Of a stretch of 20,122 nt of DNA, positions 8,101-16,300 are shown piece after piece. The notes under the pieces are model-generated. The model saw only the letters and a program-made list of their open reading frames with translations. It did not search any database and had not been told where the DNA came from. Made by a program: the position numbers and the translations under genes. Position 1 is the first letter of the stretch. The number at the start of each line of letters is the position of its first letter. Origin of the DNA: a virus; the IMG/VR virus record IMGVR_UViG_3300037485_002005, positions 1 through 20,122 of that record. One strand, 5' to 3'.

Positions 8101-11100
8101 AAGTTAGTGGTGGAATTGATGAGTTTTTAAATATATTTTCAGGAGAAAACTTTGATGCAGCTTACAATGATGTACTCAACAATACAAGTAGTTTTCTAGA
8201 TAAATTTAAATCAACAATTATAACTGATCTTGACTTTTTATTTGAATATTTTGGTGGTAAATTTAAAGTAAAACCTCAAAAATCTCGTTATGATAAGGAT
8301 AGTATTCTTAGCAGAACCTCTTTTGTTCCAGGTGAAAGCTATAGTGGACGTTTAGATAGACTTACAAGAGAAAGAGAAGCTTCTTTTGCCGAAAAGAATC
8401 CAAAACTTGTCGAATTGTCCAGTAAAACTTCGATGCTAAATATTGATAAGTTGGTTGCAGATATTGCCGACCCTGAATTGAAAGCTTTTACTGAAGCAGG
8501 AATACAGCAATATAAAGATGCTTTGAAGGCTTATAAGATAATTGCGGATCAAAATTACGATCCTAGCAAAAACCCTTCAGGAGCTAGAGATGCAAAAGAT
8601 TTTAATAGACTAAAAGGAAAAGCTTCAAAAGATCTTTTTGACATTGGTGTACCTAAGTTATTCTCTCTTGAAAAGAATGTGGCACCTATTGCAAAACAAG
8701 ATAAGCTGGTAAAAGAATTTGCTTCTGATTTTGCAGAACTTGGCGACAACATGAAAAATGTTCTCGGCATAGATATGGGAGTTAAGTTTAAAGATTTCTT
8801 TGGTAACAAAGAAGATATAGAGAAATTTAAAAAGTCTGTAGAAGAAGTTAGAAAAATAGATATTCAGCTAGCTGTTAAAACTAACACTTATGAACAAAAA
8901 TCTGAACTTCAAAAGCAAAAAGCAAAAATAATCAAAAACATCGATACAACAGTAAGTAACATCAAAGCATATGCAGATAAATATGGAACAGTAGATTTAA
9001 CACTGTCGACACAAGCTAATATAGTTGGTGGTGCTGAATATAAAAGTGCTGTTGCCATGCTTCAAAAAACAGATGCAAACAAGTATGAAAAGTTTAGTTT
9101 ATTATCAAAAGCACTTGAAGAAAATCAATTAAAACTATCTAATTGGAATATTGCTGTTGACGGTAGTATTGAGCGTTACGATGCTCTTGAGAAGAAAAAT
9201 AGACAAGCTCAACAAAGTCTTTTGGATATGTTACCTAAAAATAATTGGGTAGACGCTTTAAATGAAAAATTACAAAAATTAAACTTAACAGCAATTAATG
9301 TTGAATCTTTTGCTTATTTTAGTAAATCGGATACCGAGCAATTTAATTCTCAACTTGACAGTATTATACAAAAAGAAAAAGATCTTTCACAACTAAGGTC
9401 TGACAATAAGCCTTTTGAAGAGCAAATAAAAGTATTGAAAGAGATATTCATGCTTCAACAAAATGTTGCTATTGGATTGGAGCAAGCTTCAAATAAAGCT
9501 TTAAGCTCTGCCGTAAAAGACTCTACTTCTACATTGAGTAATAAAATCACCCAATATGAAAAATTAACAGGTGATGTTGTACCCAATACAGTTAAAGCTA
9601 CAGGTGAAGCTCAACAGTATATGGATACAAAGAGTCAAATAAAAGACTTTGAAACTGCAAGTAAATCTGGTCAGTTGTCTACACAGTATGCTGCACAAGA
9701 AATTTATAAATTGGAAGAAAATCTAACTAGATTAGGTGTGATAACAAAACTTACATTAGATTCTATAATTTCCAGTTTTGGTGATTTAGGTTTAACAATA
9801 AACAATTTAAGTTTTTCAAGGCTATCTTCAGATACTCAAACCTTCTTAGCAAGCTTAAGTAGTGAAATACAATCTATAACAAAAATATTGTCTGAAACAG
9901 AATTTAGTTCAGCCACAGCAGATTTGTTAAAGAGACAAGAACAGTTATTAATGACAGCCGCAGATGTTTTAATCGAAGCAAGTTATAAAACTGGAGAAGG
10001 TATTTCATCAGCATTGAGTCGTTTAGGATTATCAGAAAACAGTACAATTGCAAATCTCAATAAGGCTCAACTCAGCGGTCTGCTTGAAATGGACAAGGCA
10101 GCTGAAAAGGCAAGAATTCTTGCCTCCAGAGCTTCAAATCCTGAAGATTATTTAAAGAGAATTAGAGATCAGGCAAAAGCCACAATTCGAGGTACTCAAG
10201 AAGCCGAGAGAATGGCAAATAGCTTTGAGAAGAATATTTCTAATCTTAATGAAGTGTTTAAGACAAGTCTTGATGGTTTTGATGTAACAGCAATGTCACC
10301 TCAAATAGTTTCTTTTGCGACAGATATGGCAAGAGAGCTTAAAAATGAATTGGAGATTGCAATTGCCGAAAACCAACCAACTGCGGAGTTGTTTGAAGCT
10401 TTCAAAGCTGCTGAAGTTATTGGTGGTTTCATTACATTATTTAAAGATTTAGGAACAGGTCTTAGAGATGCTATTGTTGGTGGTGCTGAAGCGGGCTTTG
10501 AGAAAATTAAGAGTGTGTATTCTGAAAGTCAGTTGACTTTCAAACAATATGCAGGATTAAAGCCTGAAAGAAGACGCCAAATGGCTCAAGAAGCAACATA
10601 TCAAGAAGCTTTTAGGAAAGCTGCAAATATGCAGTTGACACCTGATCAGGCTAAAACACTTGATCGTATTGGTGCTGGTGAAGATGTTTCAAAGGTCATG
10701 AAGGACTTTAAAGATCAATTTGGTGATATACTGAATAAAAGCGACAATCCAATTGTTCTTTCTCAAGACAGTTTAAAAATATCTATTGATTCCCTAAAAG
10801 ATTCTATTGATATTTGGAGAAAAGAAAGACAAATTATGACCGATGAAGCTTCAGGTAAATTGAAAGGAACAGAAGCACGATCTCAACTAAATGATTTTGT
10901 TGAATCAATAAATAAAAAGAAGGATAACAAACCTTTTGGAAGTGTTGACTTATCTTCAAAAACTCTAATGAGAGCAAGAGAAGCTACTTTAGCCACAAAG
11001 AAACAAGATTTTGAAACTCTTGGAGCAATGCTATCAGAAGCAAATTTTAAAGACGTATTGGATGCTGCTGACGGTTTTGGAAAAGAAACTATGAATCTGG

Positions 11101-12167
11101 CCAGTGATGCGCAATTAAAACAAGCTGCGGAAATTAAAGTTAAACTTGCAAAATTAGAAACTGACCTTGCTTATGCTAGCCTAAACAACCTTGATACAAA
11201 AGATATTCAAAGAAAGATTGACGACTATACTTCTGAATTAAGCAGAATACCTTATGCTATTGACTATTTGCGTAATGCTGTAAGAGAAGCCGGTGTAAAT
11301 ATGAGAGATACTGTCGATACAACTTTCAGAGCAGCTTTCACTGATCTATTGAAAGGTAAAACTGCTGAAGGGCAATCTGCATTTTCAACATTCACAAGCG
11401 CTATCATGGACAGTATAACTAATTCTATTGTCGATACGTTTGCTAAAGGAATAACTGATAAGATAACCGGACCGGGAAGTTTAATTGCAGGTGCTGCTCA
11501 ATCAATGGGTGAAGGTATATATGGACTCTTCGGTAATGCAACCAAAGGAATAAATAGTAATGGTGTGCCAAGCCTTTTGGATAAAAATGGTCCAGATTCA
11601 CAATGGATGACCGATATGTGGACAGGTTTGAAAAGTGGTGCAGAGTCTGTTTTTGGCGGTAATGGCTATATAATGACCAGCCTCAAATGGCTTGGAACCA
11701 ATGCTATGGACATTTTTAGTAGTGTAACTGATTTCTTCACCAAAGGTGGAGGTTCAGATTTGTGGGGTTCAGTCACAAAATTGTTTGTTGCTACAGGTGG
11801 TCAAATAAAAGGCTCAGGAACAGGCACTTCAGACTCAATACCTGCAATGCTTTCAAATGGCGAATTTGTAATAAACGCTAAAGCCACAAAAGAAAATTTA
11901 AAGCTATTGCATGCAATAAATAGTGGAAATATTCCTAAATTTGCCACTGGAGGTCTGGTCAACAATCTTCCAAGCTTCTCTTTAAGTACAGCAAAAAGCC
12001 TTGATACATCTAAACTTAACAAGACCAATGACGGAAATAGTCAAATAATAAACTTGACAATTACAGGTGATATCTCTCGTCAAACAAAATCGGAAGTTTA
12101 TAAAATGCTACCTCAAATTGCAAATGGGGTAAATTCTCACAACAAAGAAAAAGGTTATAAGGGATAA
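2142..12167 (+). CDS. Giant tape measure protein
   Basis: 3341 residues from an ATG with AAGGAG at 2130-2135, 6 bases upstream. Tape measures fill the tail tube, set tail length, and are ejected with the DNA. Residues about 121-273 match the conserved N-terminal tape-measure domain, including SSGAFAGDELRSVLEQIP and, after it, a segment ending SPETVIKAV. A C-terminal conserved block (about 3217-3273) reads ATGGQIKGSGTGTSDSIPAM and ends FATGGLV, seen in many tape measures. Residues about 900-1700 carry many hydrophobic segments, e.g. about 998-1014, 1366-1388 and 1662-1682, while the last 1500 residues are mostly charged and helical. No peptidase or lysozyme motif was found by eye. Lambda gpH is 853 residues for a 135-nm tail, so this protein implies about 500 nm. 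The coding frame is intact throughout. It is followed 2 bases later by the next gene. Confidence 0.95.
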   Translation: MAVVIDIETKADSAKRDLDSLNKSLAKLVTSSNNSNKALGNISANSFKNINNDLKTNTKAFENFGKTGNSAFSQLSKSSNKASESVSKVSSSTNKTSSALSGLKNTVLTLSAAFLGMRGVSAFNKAADDLTSLQNRLKLVVSDTEKLREVQKDLYKISKETNTEFGNTIKIYSDFSRANKSLRLSQQELLNLTKTINQSAILSGSSVESVNAALVQFSQGISSGAFAGDELRSVLEQIPYLAQGIATQLEKTTGELKKFASEGGLSPETVIKAVHRMAVKTEQDFKLTVITSEQAVARLAVSFNYMLAEINQFFGASEKFAKKLLSLSDAVDTFNNSIRDSTLILIQRLRNYIRQFDIFDKMKLLVISIDVVGKLNVNFNPFTAYDRLKTIMRIKKAIGFGREIKETIDLNTDVSAETADDPQFQSKVKNKIKIIEELKTASSLFVTNIKRLMPEFRLAVVTASSQATRDLKIFGSKSEAITYEQLIPFARSLESIAEKMTLWRIADNALSRSWVNLFNSTNLVEFTNNLEELNKQRQKTDLSDSTLRVLRYSAALNTVINPIQTMLVELNLLDNALIRIQQSRLDRIIGYFKNLGKVVTRVYQDIFAPTLEPFLIKIAAIVIAEIEAVADAINDMFNLSSGKEFAKNLFEMFNKLFKDIKVFFKTLESNENPLNNLFKNIKISKIQSSLITAFKSIFEFIKGFFLQVGNEISDSAVGDLFDDFSNKVQKEISYLKHFYKEIKNNISEKILDFKINFALNYIFNPTPLQKALKHLFNLFEKLSETGESKLKIVQERIKLFSESIIDYFYNIYDKVVGHSYWPDMIDGVNEYAPNIFKSKGIIENFKDSIVSLFKTLSKDILNVANDIGGIFKIIVNKIAEQNISDIFKVLGERSGATFLAGILFSFGDPRLKIMAVAYFVSLTDAVFKGIVTDIGPYFATIFGSMIGQFSANALKGLMTILNTGINAFPDIVSKFISSLSPVFGVFTSILSNFEIFQNSLLHGILLIGAAWALFTKKGSKDISEILFGKAAKKGKPKTEGVIDYLKAAFISENAVALQPKVLSFFDKAFNNKKLAYIAAAAFGTAIFDSISIIEASQFGIPLLAFAIMGKDGGGKILRESITMISYFGSTLLGIFLRRIGLESAATSFLKSLIPEKPEMKSAFEKAGSDLFSSFKQMVINLRSNSKQLGSGVFSFKDALLNTREDIQKIRPLTSQDRLRPATNIGKITRIPIKSQLNKTIEEFSFTDTGKKLKYNFDLIKDSIENAFLNFQTTFEKGFKILSKLTKTGLTSIVDYFSDPALMGKIGKSINALLGAITLSFKSVFNNAKIGLSGSIKAILITISAIFGQYASAASNSEAAVDSLQDSITMITLSTVGLVAAFSTIGYLMKAYKIYSKEGFDATILYFKDSIKWITILSDKFSDFIKLSAFKSEWWKEKGNLVKNHFKLSPSFAKQWISAYNSLIGKNNGLLTSLGELYATETGLSKIIVLLKIVGRAFTSFGSGAIRLSLLSLLAYLETIRSSFTGFVKLVSSDKLYNALKKNFTYSLFTRKMIDDWSTTYKKVEMSMPGLDKVGNKFIAFLHFVILFLSASSETFYMLNKAIIIIGDSIAHTLFSLLKPGTLVKNMMTGLSGVFTVAVEMITSSLFYLARTALSVIGKLLRMVAPFVGIVTAVGAFGLYLFGPGNTFVDKIEWAYDKIRSIFDLKPTTRFGKMNEMLEATKPISMGGNVADLQSAVAKIDVKKQNAAEFVVLKEAADAATTGLKDLQTLYIKQGYVSEEMLQEWNTLVNNFKDIASNQPQDTTKAPESLKDLAVSMLEVKTTAWDLTKALLGISDTFSEEISGIEYNIEKSKPKIKSFMQSLSDSLMTGLDTAIEVGFVATVANKISRIFTAISLPKPSQMALTTREYVAQVAARDALIAGSGKLAVGAVSWQLAIAATVVQMTPAIKSLMAFGTHLRFLGIEGTSNAVIFDKLAKKFLNIDDAGSKVSGGIDEFLNIFSGENFDAAYNDVLNNTSSFLDKFKSTIITDLDFLFEYFGGKFKVKPQKSRYDKDSILSRTSFVPGESYSGRLDRLTREREASFAEKNPKLVELSSKTSMLNIDKLVADIADPELKAFTEAGIQQYKDALKAYKIIADQNYDPSKNPSGARDAKDFNRLKGKASKDLFDIGVPKLFSLEKNVAPIAKQDKLVKEFASDFAELGDNMKNVLGIDMGVKFKDFFGNKEDIEKFKKSVEEVRKIDIQLAVKTNTYEQKSELQKQKAKIIKNIDTTVSNIKAYADKYGTVDLTLSTQANIVGGAEYKSAVAMLQKTDANKYEKFSLLSKALEENQLKLSNWNIAVDGSIERYDALEKKNRQAQQSLLDMLPKNNWVDALNEKLQKLNLTAINVESFAYFSKSDTEQFNSQLDSIIQKEKDLSQLRSDNKPFEEQIKVLKEIFMLQQNVAIGLEQASNKALSSAVKDSTSTLSNKITQYEKLTGDVVPNTVKATGEAQQYMDTKSQIKDFETASKSGQLSTQYAAQEIYKLEENLTRLGVITKLTLDSIISSFGDLGLTINNLSFSRLSSDTQTFLASLSSEIQSITKILSETEFSSATADLLKRQEQLLMTAADVLIEASYKTGEGISSALSRLGLSENSTIANLNKAQLSGLLEMDKAAEKARILASRASNPEDYLKRIRDQAKATIRGTQEAERMANSFEKNISNLNEVFKTSLDGFDVTAMSPQIVSFATDMARELKNELEIAIAENQPTAELFEAFKAAEVIGGFITLFKDLGTGLRDAIVGGAEAGFEKIKSVYSESQLTFKQYAGLKPERRRQMAQEATYQEAFRKAANMQLTPDQAKTLDRIGAGEDVSKVMKDFKDQFGDILNKSDNPIVLSQDSLKISIDSLKDSIDIWRKERQIMTDEASGKLKGTEARSQLNDFVESINKKKDNKPFGSVDLSSKTLMRAREATLATKKQDFETLGAMLSEANFKDVLDAADGFGKETMNLASDAQLKQAAEIKVKLAKLETDLAYASLNNLDTKDIQRKIDDYTSELSRIPYAIDYLRNAVREAGVNMRDTVDTTFRAAFTDLLKGKTAEGQSAFSTFTSAIMDSITNSIVDTFAKGITDKITGPGSLIAGAAQSMGEGIYGLFGNATKGINSNGVPSLLDKNGPDSQWMTDMWTGLKSGAESVFGGNGYIMTSLKWLGTNAMDIFSSVTDFFTKGGGSDLWGSVTKLFVATGGQIKGSGTGTSDSIPAMLSNGEFVINAKATKENLKLLHAINSGNIPKFATGGLVNNLPSFSLSTAKSLDTSKLNKTNDGNSQIINLTITGDISRQTKSEVYKMLPQIANGVNSHNKEKGYKG

Positions 12168-12169
12168 TT

Positions 12170-12763
12170 ATGTACGGTATCTATGAAAACGGAAAAATTA
12201 TTGCGGGCTTTGTCGCACCGATAAAGGTGATCAGCAATAAACCTGTCTTCGTTTCAGATACCCTTTCATTGAAAAGAGCAACATTTTCAAGAACAGCTCA
12301 ACGATGGGAAATAGAAACTAATCTAGAACCTCTCGTTGAGACTGCTCATGATCTGTTTGTAAATTTAGTGACAAAGGGTTATTCTGAAACCATTACAATT
12401 TTAATGCCACAAAATTATGGCGTAATTTTAAAAAGAACATCCACAGCAACTCCAACGGCAACACAAGCTGTTGCAGGGTCTTCAAGTGTTGTTGTGACAA
12501 ATAATAGTGGATTGATACCCAAAGGTACATTCATCAAGTTTGCTGAACACAGCAAAATCTATATGACAACAAATGATTTGTCAGGAAACGGAACTTTAGG
12601 AATATATCCAGCACTTAAAACGGCCACATCAGGTATATTCAAGCACCGTGATGATGTCTTAATGTCTTGCTTATATGATACAACAACAGTTATTGGAATG
12701 GCTTATACCGACGGTATTCTTATGGATATAGGCTCAGTAAAGCTTGTGGAGAAATTGGCATGA
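12170..12763 (+). CDS. Distal tail / tail-tip protein
   Basis: 197 residues; ATG 2 bases after the tape measure stop, with AAGGGA at 12159-12164. The N-terminal part (about 1-85) is strand-rich and contains LKRATFSRTAQRWEIETNL, a pattern seen in distal-tail proteins that form the ring at the end of the tube. A second beta-rich segment (about 95-165) has SSSVVVTNNSGLIPKGTFIK and then FAEHSKIYMTTNDL, resembling a module inserted in tail-tip proteins of many siphoviruses. The chain then returns to the first fold near the C terminus (MDIGSVKLVEKLA). Position directly after the tape measure matches lambda gpM/gpL or Dit proteins. The final TGA overlaps the next ATG (ATGA at 12760-12763). The tail-tip role is well supported by context; the exact family name is uncertain. 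Confidence 0.65.
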   Translation: MYGIYENGKIIAGFVAPIKVISNKPVFVSDTLSLKRATFSRTAQRWEIETNLEPLVETAHDLFVNLVTKGYSETITILMPQNYGVILKRTSTATPTATQAVAGSSSVVVTNNSGLIPKGTFIKFAEHSKIYMTTNDLSGNGTLGIYPALKTATSGIFKHRDDVLMSCLYDTTTVIGMAYTDGILMDIGSVKLVEKLA

Positions 12764-13347
12764 TACAATTCAGCGCGAATATACAAGCTTGTTTAGACTC
12801 AGATAATATTGAAGCTTTTTACTTACTGAGAATAACATACAGTAATGGTACACCGATATACTCAAGCACTTCACATTTTTTAGATATTACTCTGTCAAAT
12901 GGTTATGTTTACACAGCAGATTCTTTAATTGAAGCTGTTGATCCTCCAAACTTATCATCAAGTGTGGATAAAGAACAGTATAAGATTGTACTGGCTGATC
13001 CATCACTTTCTGAAATGCCGATACTGGAATCTAATATAATAGGTAAACTTTTAGAAACAAGAGTTGGTTTTATCAATAAAGCCACAGGCTTTCCATTTCT
13101 GAATACATCAGACACATTAGTAGTTTATAAAGGTAGAATTGAAAGTGCAAGTTACATTATTGATACAAAAGAAATTGGAGAATGTAAATTACAGATTTCA
13201 GGTTCAAGTCCAATAGTTAATTTGGATCAAAAGAACGGAATATATTTAAGTAAAGATTCTATAAGAAGAAGAGACGGCACTGATACTTGTTGTGATCAAA
13301 TTTATGAAGGATCAGGTGCTTTAGTTTTAAAATGGGGGAAAGCCTAA
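12760..13347 (+). CDS. Tail-tip hub-associated protein
   Basis: 195 residues; ATG overlaps the previous stop and has TGGAGA (12747-12752) at a 7-base spacing. The sequence is beta-rich: SHFLDITLSNGYVYTADSLI (about 38-57), a segment ending DPPNLSSSVDKEQYKIVLAD (about 61-80), and YKGRIESASYII (about 122-133). The C terminus has a Cys-Cys pair in DTCCDQIYEGSG and ends LKWGKA. Proteins of this shape, with a WGK-type ending, are found between distal-tail and gpJ-like genes in lambda-related siphoviruses and are thought to join the tip complex. I see no NlpC/P60 Cys-His-His arrangement, so it does not look like the lambda gpK peptidase. Its stop (TAA 13345-13347) shares a base with the likely start of the gpJ-like gene (TAATG), indicating coupled translation. 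Confidence 0.65.
   Translation: MIQFSANIQACLDSDNIEAFYLLRITYSNGTPIYSSTSHFLDITLSNGYVYTADSLIEAVDPPNLSSSVDKEQYKIVLADPSLSEMPILESNIIGKLLETRVGFINKATGFPFLNTSDTLVVYKGRIESASYIIDTKEIGECKLQISGSSPIVNLDQKNGIYLSKDSIRRRDGTDTCCDQIYEGSGALVLKWGKA
13334..13338 (+). promoter_or_regulatory. Ribosome-binding site favouring ATG 13347 for the gpJ-like gene
   Basis: GGGGG ends 8 bases before the ATG at 13347 and can pair with the CCUCC of 16S rRNA with one G-U pair. The earlier in-frame ATG at 13332 lies before this element and has no good site of its own, so 13347 in the TAATG overlap is preferred. Confidence 0.5.
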
Positions 13348-16300
13348 TGGGTTTCTGGACACAGCTTGTAATGCTGATAATTAGTGTAGCTTCTACTGCT
13401 TATCAAATGGTACAAGCTTCAAAAAAGAAAGTTACAAATCCTGCAACAAGCGATGCTGCTGCTCAAGCAAGATTGGGTTTTGAATTACCCACAGAAGGGA
13501 GAGCCGAGTTTTTACCCAAAGTATACGGTAAAGCTAAAGTAGGAGGAGTGAGAGTTTATCATAATACAACAAGCGCATTTAAGTATACATCGACAAATGC
13601 TGATCGTTCTTTTCAAACTGGACCTACGTCTATAGCTGGAGGGACATTTTCAAGAGTTAAAAAAGATGTCAGTGGAAATCTTTACAATGAAGTCGAAAAT
13701 TATGCAAGTATCGACTCAGGGGAATTATCTAAAGATATCGAAGGAACTAAAAATGAATTTTTATTCTTTCAACAAGCCTTATGTCAAGCACCTATAAATG
13801 GTATAATTGATGTAATAATAGATGAATCTAGACATTTGGATGATCCTGCACTGGGTTCGTTCAAGGCTGAAGTATGGTCGAAAGTCAAAGCGGCAATGAG
13901 AATAGACATTCACAATACAGGTAATGCTTCAGACTCAATCATGTCAGCAAATTTCAGTGAAAGACTGGATGCCAAATTTAAAGATATTGCATATGCATCT
14001 GTTGTAATTCGTTTGGATCGTGATGATCCTCAGTTCAGTTCAGTACCTGCATTACAATTTTTAATGGAAGGCTCACTCGTAAGAAAAGTTATTGGCGGTG
14101 TACTTTCAACAACCTATGTATACTCAAACAACCCTGCTTGGTGTTTATTAGATTATCTGTTAGATACAAAATCAGGCAAAGGTGTAAACCCATTAACTGA
14201 AGTTGATTTGGCTTCTTTTGAAGATGTTGCTGCAGTTTGTGAAATGATAGTTCAGCAAGATGCGATTGTTGGTGGAAAATTATACCAACCTACAGACGAT
14301 TCAAGAAATATTTATACAAGAGATTTACCTCTATATGAATGCAACTTGATCACCGACCCTAAGAAATCTATAAGAGATAATATAGAATCTATATTGGAAA
14401 CAATGGGCGATGCAAGACTTGTTTGGTCAGGTGGTAAATATAAGTTGAGTTTACAATATCCAGCAAACAATCAAGAACTAAATGTTGCAGCCACAATAAC
14501 CGATGATGTTCTTTCTCTAGATCAAAGTGTTGAAATAAATTGGCCAACTGCAAGTCAAAGATTTAATAACTGTACTTTAAGATTTCATAATGAATGTGAA
14601 GACTTCAAAGAAGATTCTGTATCATGGCCACCAAAAGTTACAACAACAATTTTCAAAGGTATTGGAGGTTTCAACTATTCTCCATCAATAGGTGAGTATG
14701 ATGAAGATACCGCAGGAGGCAGACTTCTCAACAAGTATGGTGTATGGTCGGGTGGCGGTACAACAACAACTTTAGATTATAAGTTTTTGGTTTCAAAGAT
14801 ACAAAGTGGCGCTTGTACATTAACTATCTCTGCAGATAGTGCAATGACATTGACTATAAAAGATGATATTACAAATACTGTAATTTATACACTAAGTTCA
14901 ACAGCTGCTAAATCAATAAACACTTTAGCTCTGAATTTGGGCAATGCAAATATTGATAAGGTATACTCAATACACATCACAGCTTCAGGTGGTTCAAAAA
15001 CAAGAGCTGTTTCTGCAAGTATAACAAGTACAAATTATGTAATTTGGACAACTCGTACATTGGCTTACACTGCATTTGTAACAAATGTTTTAAACTCAGC
15101 AGTATATGATGAAATGCTGATTGAAGATAGTGGATTAGTTTTAGAACTTGATATGTTTTCTGAAGGAATTACCGATGCTTATCATGCTCTAGCCAAAGCT
15201 GAAGAATTGGTCAGGACAAGTCGTTCAGCTTTCGGATTGAAATTTAGTTATGTGGTTAAGTCTGTTTATTTAGAACCTGGCGATTATATAAGCATAAACA
15301 GCGATACATTACTTATAGGTTCCGGAGTTGATCCTTTATATTTCAGAGTTGAGTCTGTAAAGATAACTGAAGAAAATACTTGTGAAGTTTTTGCAAGTAG
15401 ATTCGATTATACACAATTGGCATGGAGTATTAAGGATGATCAGTATCCGAAACCACCTCCTGTCTATGATTCTAGAATACCTGCCCCTGAATGGATTGAA
15501 TACACACCTCAAGCAAGTGGTCTTACAAATTCTTCTGGATATTTAAATTGGGCGTCAGTAAGTTTGGTTGATACTTATGTTTTATATGTACATACATCAA
15601 ACGATCTGATTGATGAAAATGGAATACCTGTTTTTACTGAAATAGGCAGAACACCAACAACTTCTTTTTCATTGCCTCTTTTAAATGCAACAAGTGCATA
15701 TTTTGGTGTTAAAGCTTCTTTGAATGGTCGTTTATCTCAAATGACCTATACAGATACTTCATCACCCATTCTGCTTGATCAGTACACTTACTCATTTACA
15801 AATTTAAGTTTTACATATAACAGTCCATCTACCAATCAAATTTCTTGGAACAATTTCACCATAACTTTAAATGGTATTGTCACAAAAAATATCAGTGCCG
15901 GAAATGCAACATGGACTTCAGATCACTTATATATTTATTACAATCCAATTTCAAATCTTGTCTTATCAACAACACTAATAAATATTGCGAATTCAGGCAA
16001 ACTTTTGGCCATATACGATGGTGGAAATAACTTAGTTGTTAAAGTTTCTAATCTTGATCCGCCAATAAATCTATATGTAAAAGATACAACAGCAGGAATT
16101 TATTCAAATAAAGATTTAGAATTGACTTGGGAATATCCTTTAAGTAATGATAATAAAACAGATGTATTCAGTCATTACTTGATACAATTGTATACTACTT
16201 CAAATGTTTTAAAACATAGCGAAAAAGTGGAGTATTCAACAAACAGAAGTGGTTATTATAAACTGTTGTTCAGTAATAATATAAACTATTTTGGAACTGC

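Noticed and set aside
2142-12167. Peptidase or lysozyme domain inside the tape measure
   Set aside because: I looked for a lysozyme-like or M23 HxH-type motif and saw none; a profile search would be needed to exclude a diverged domain.
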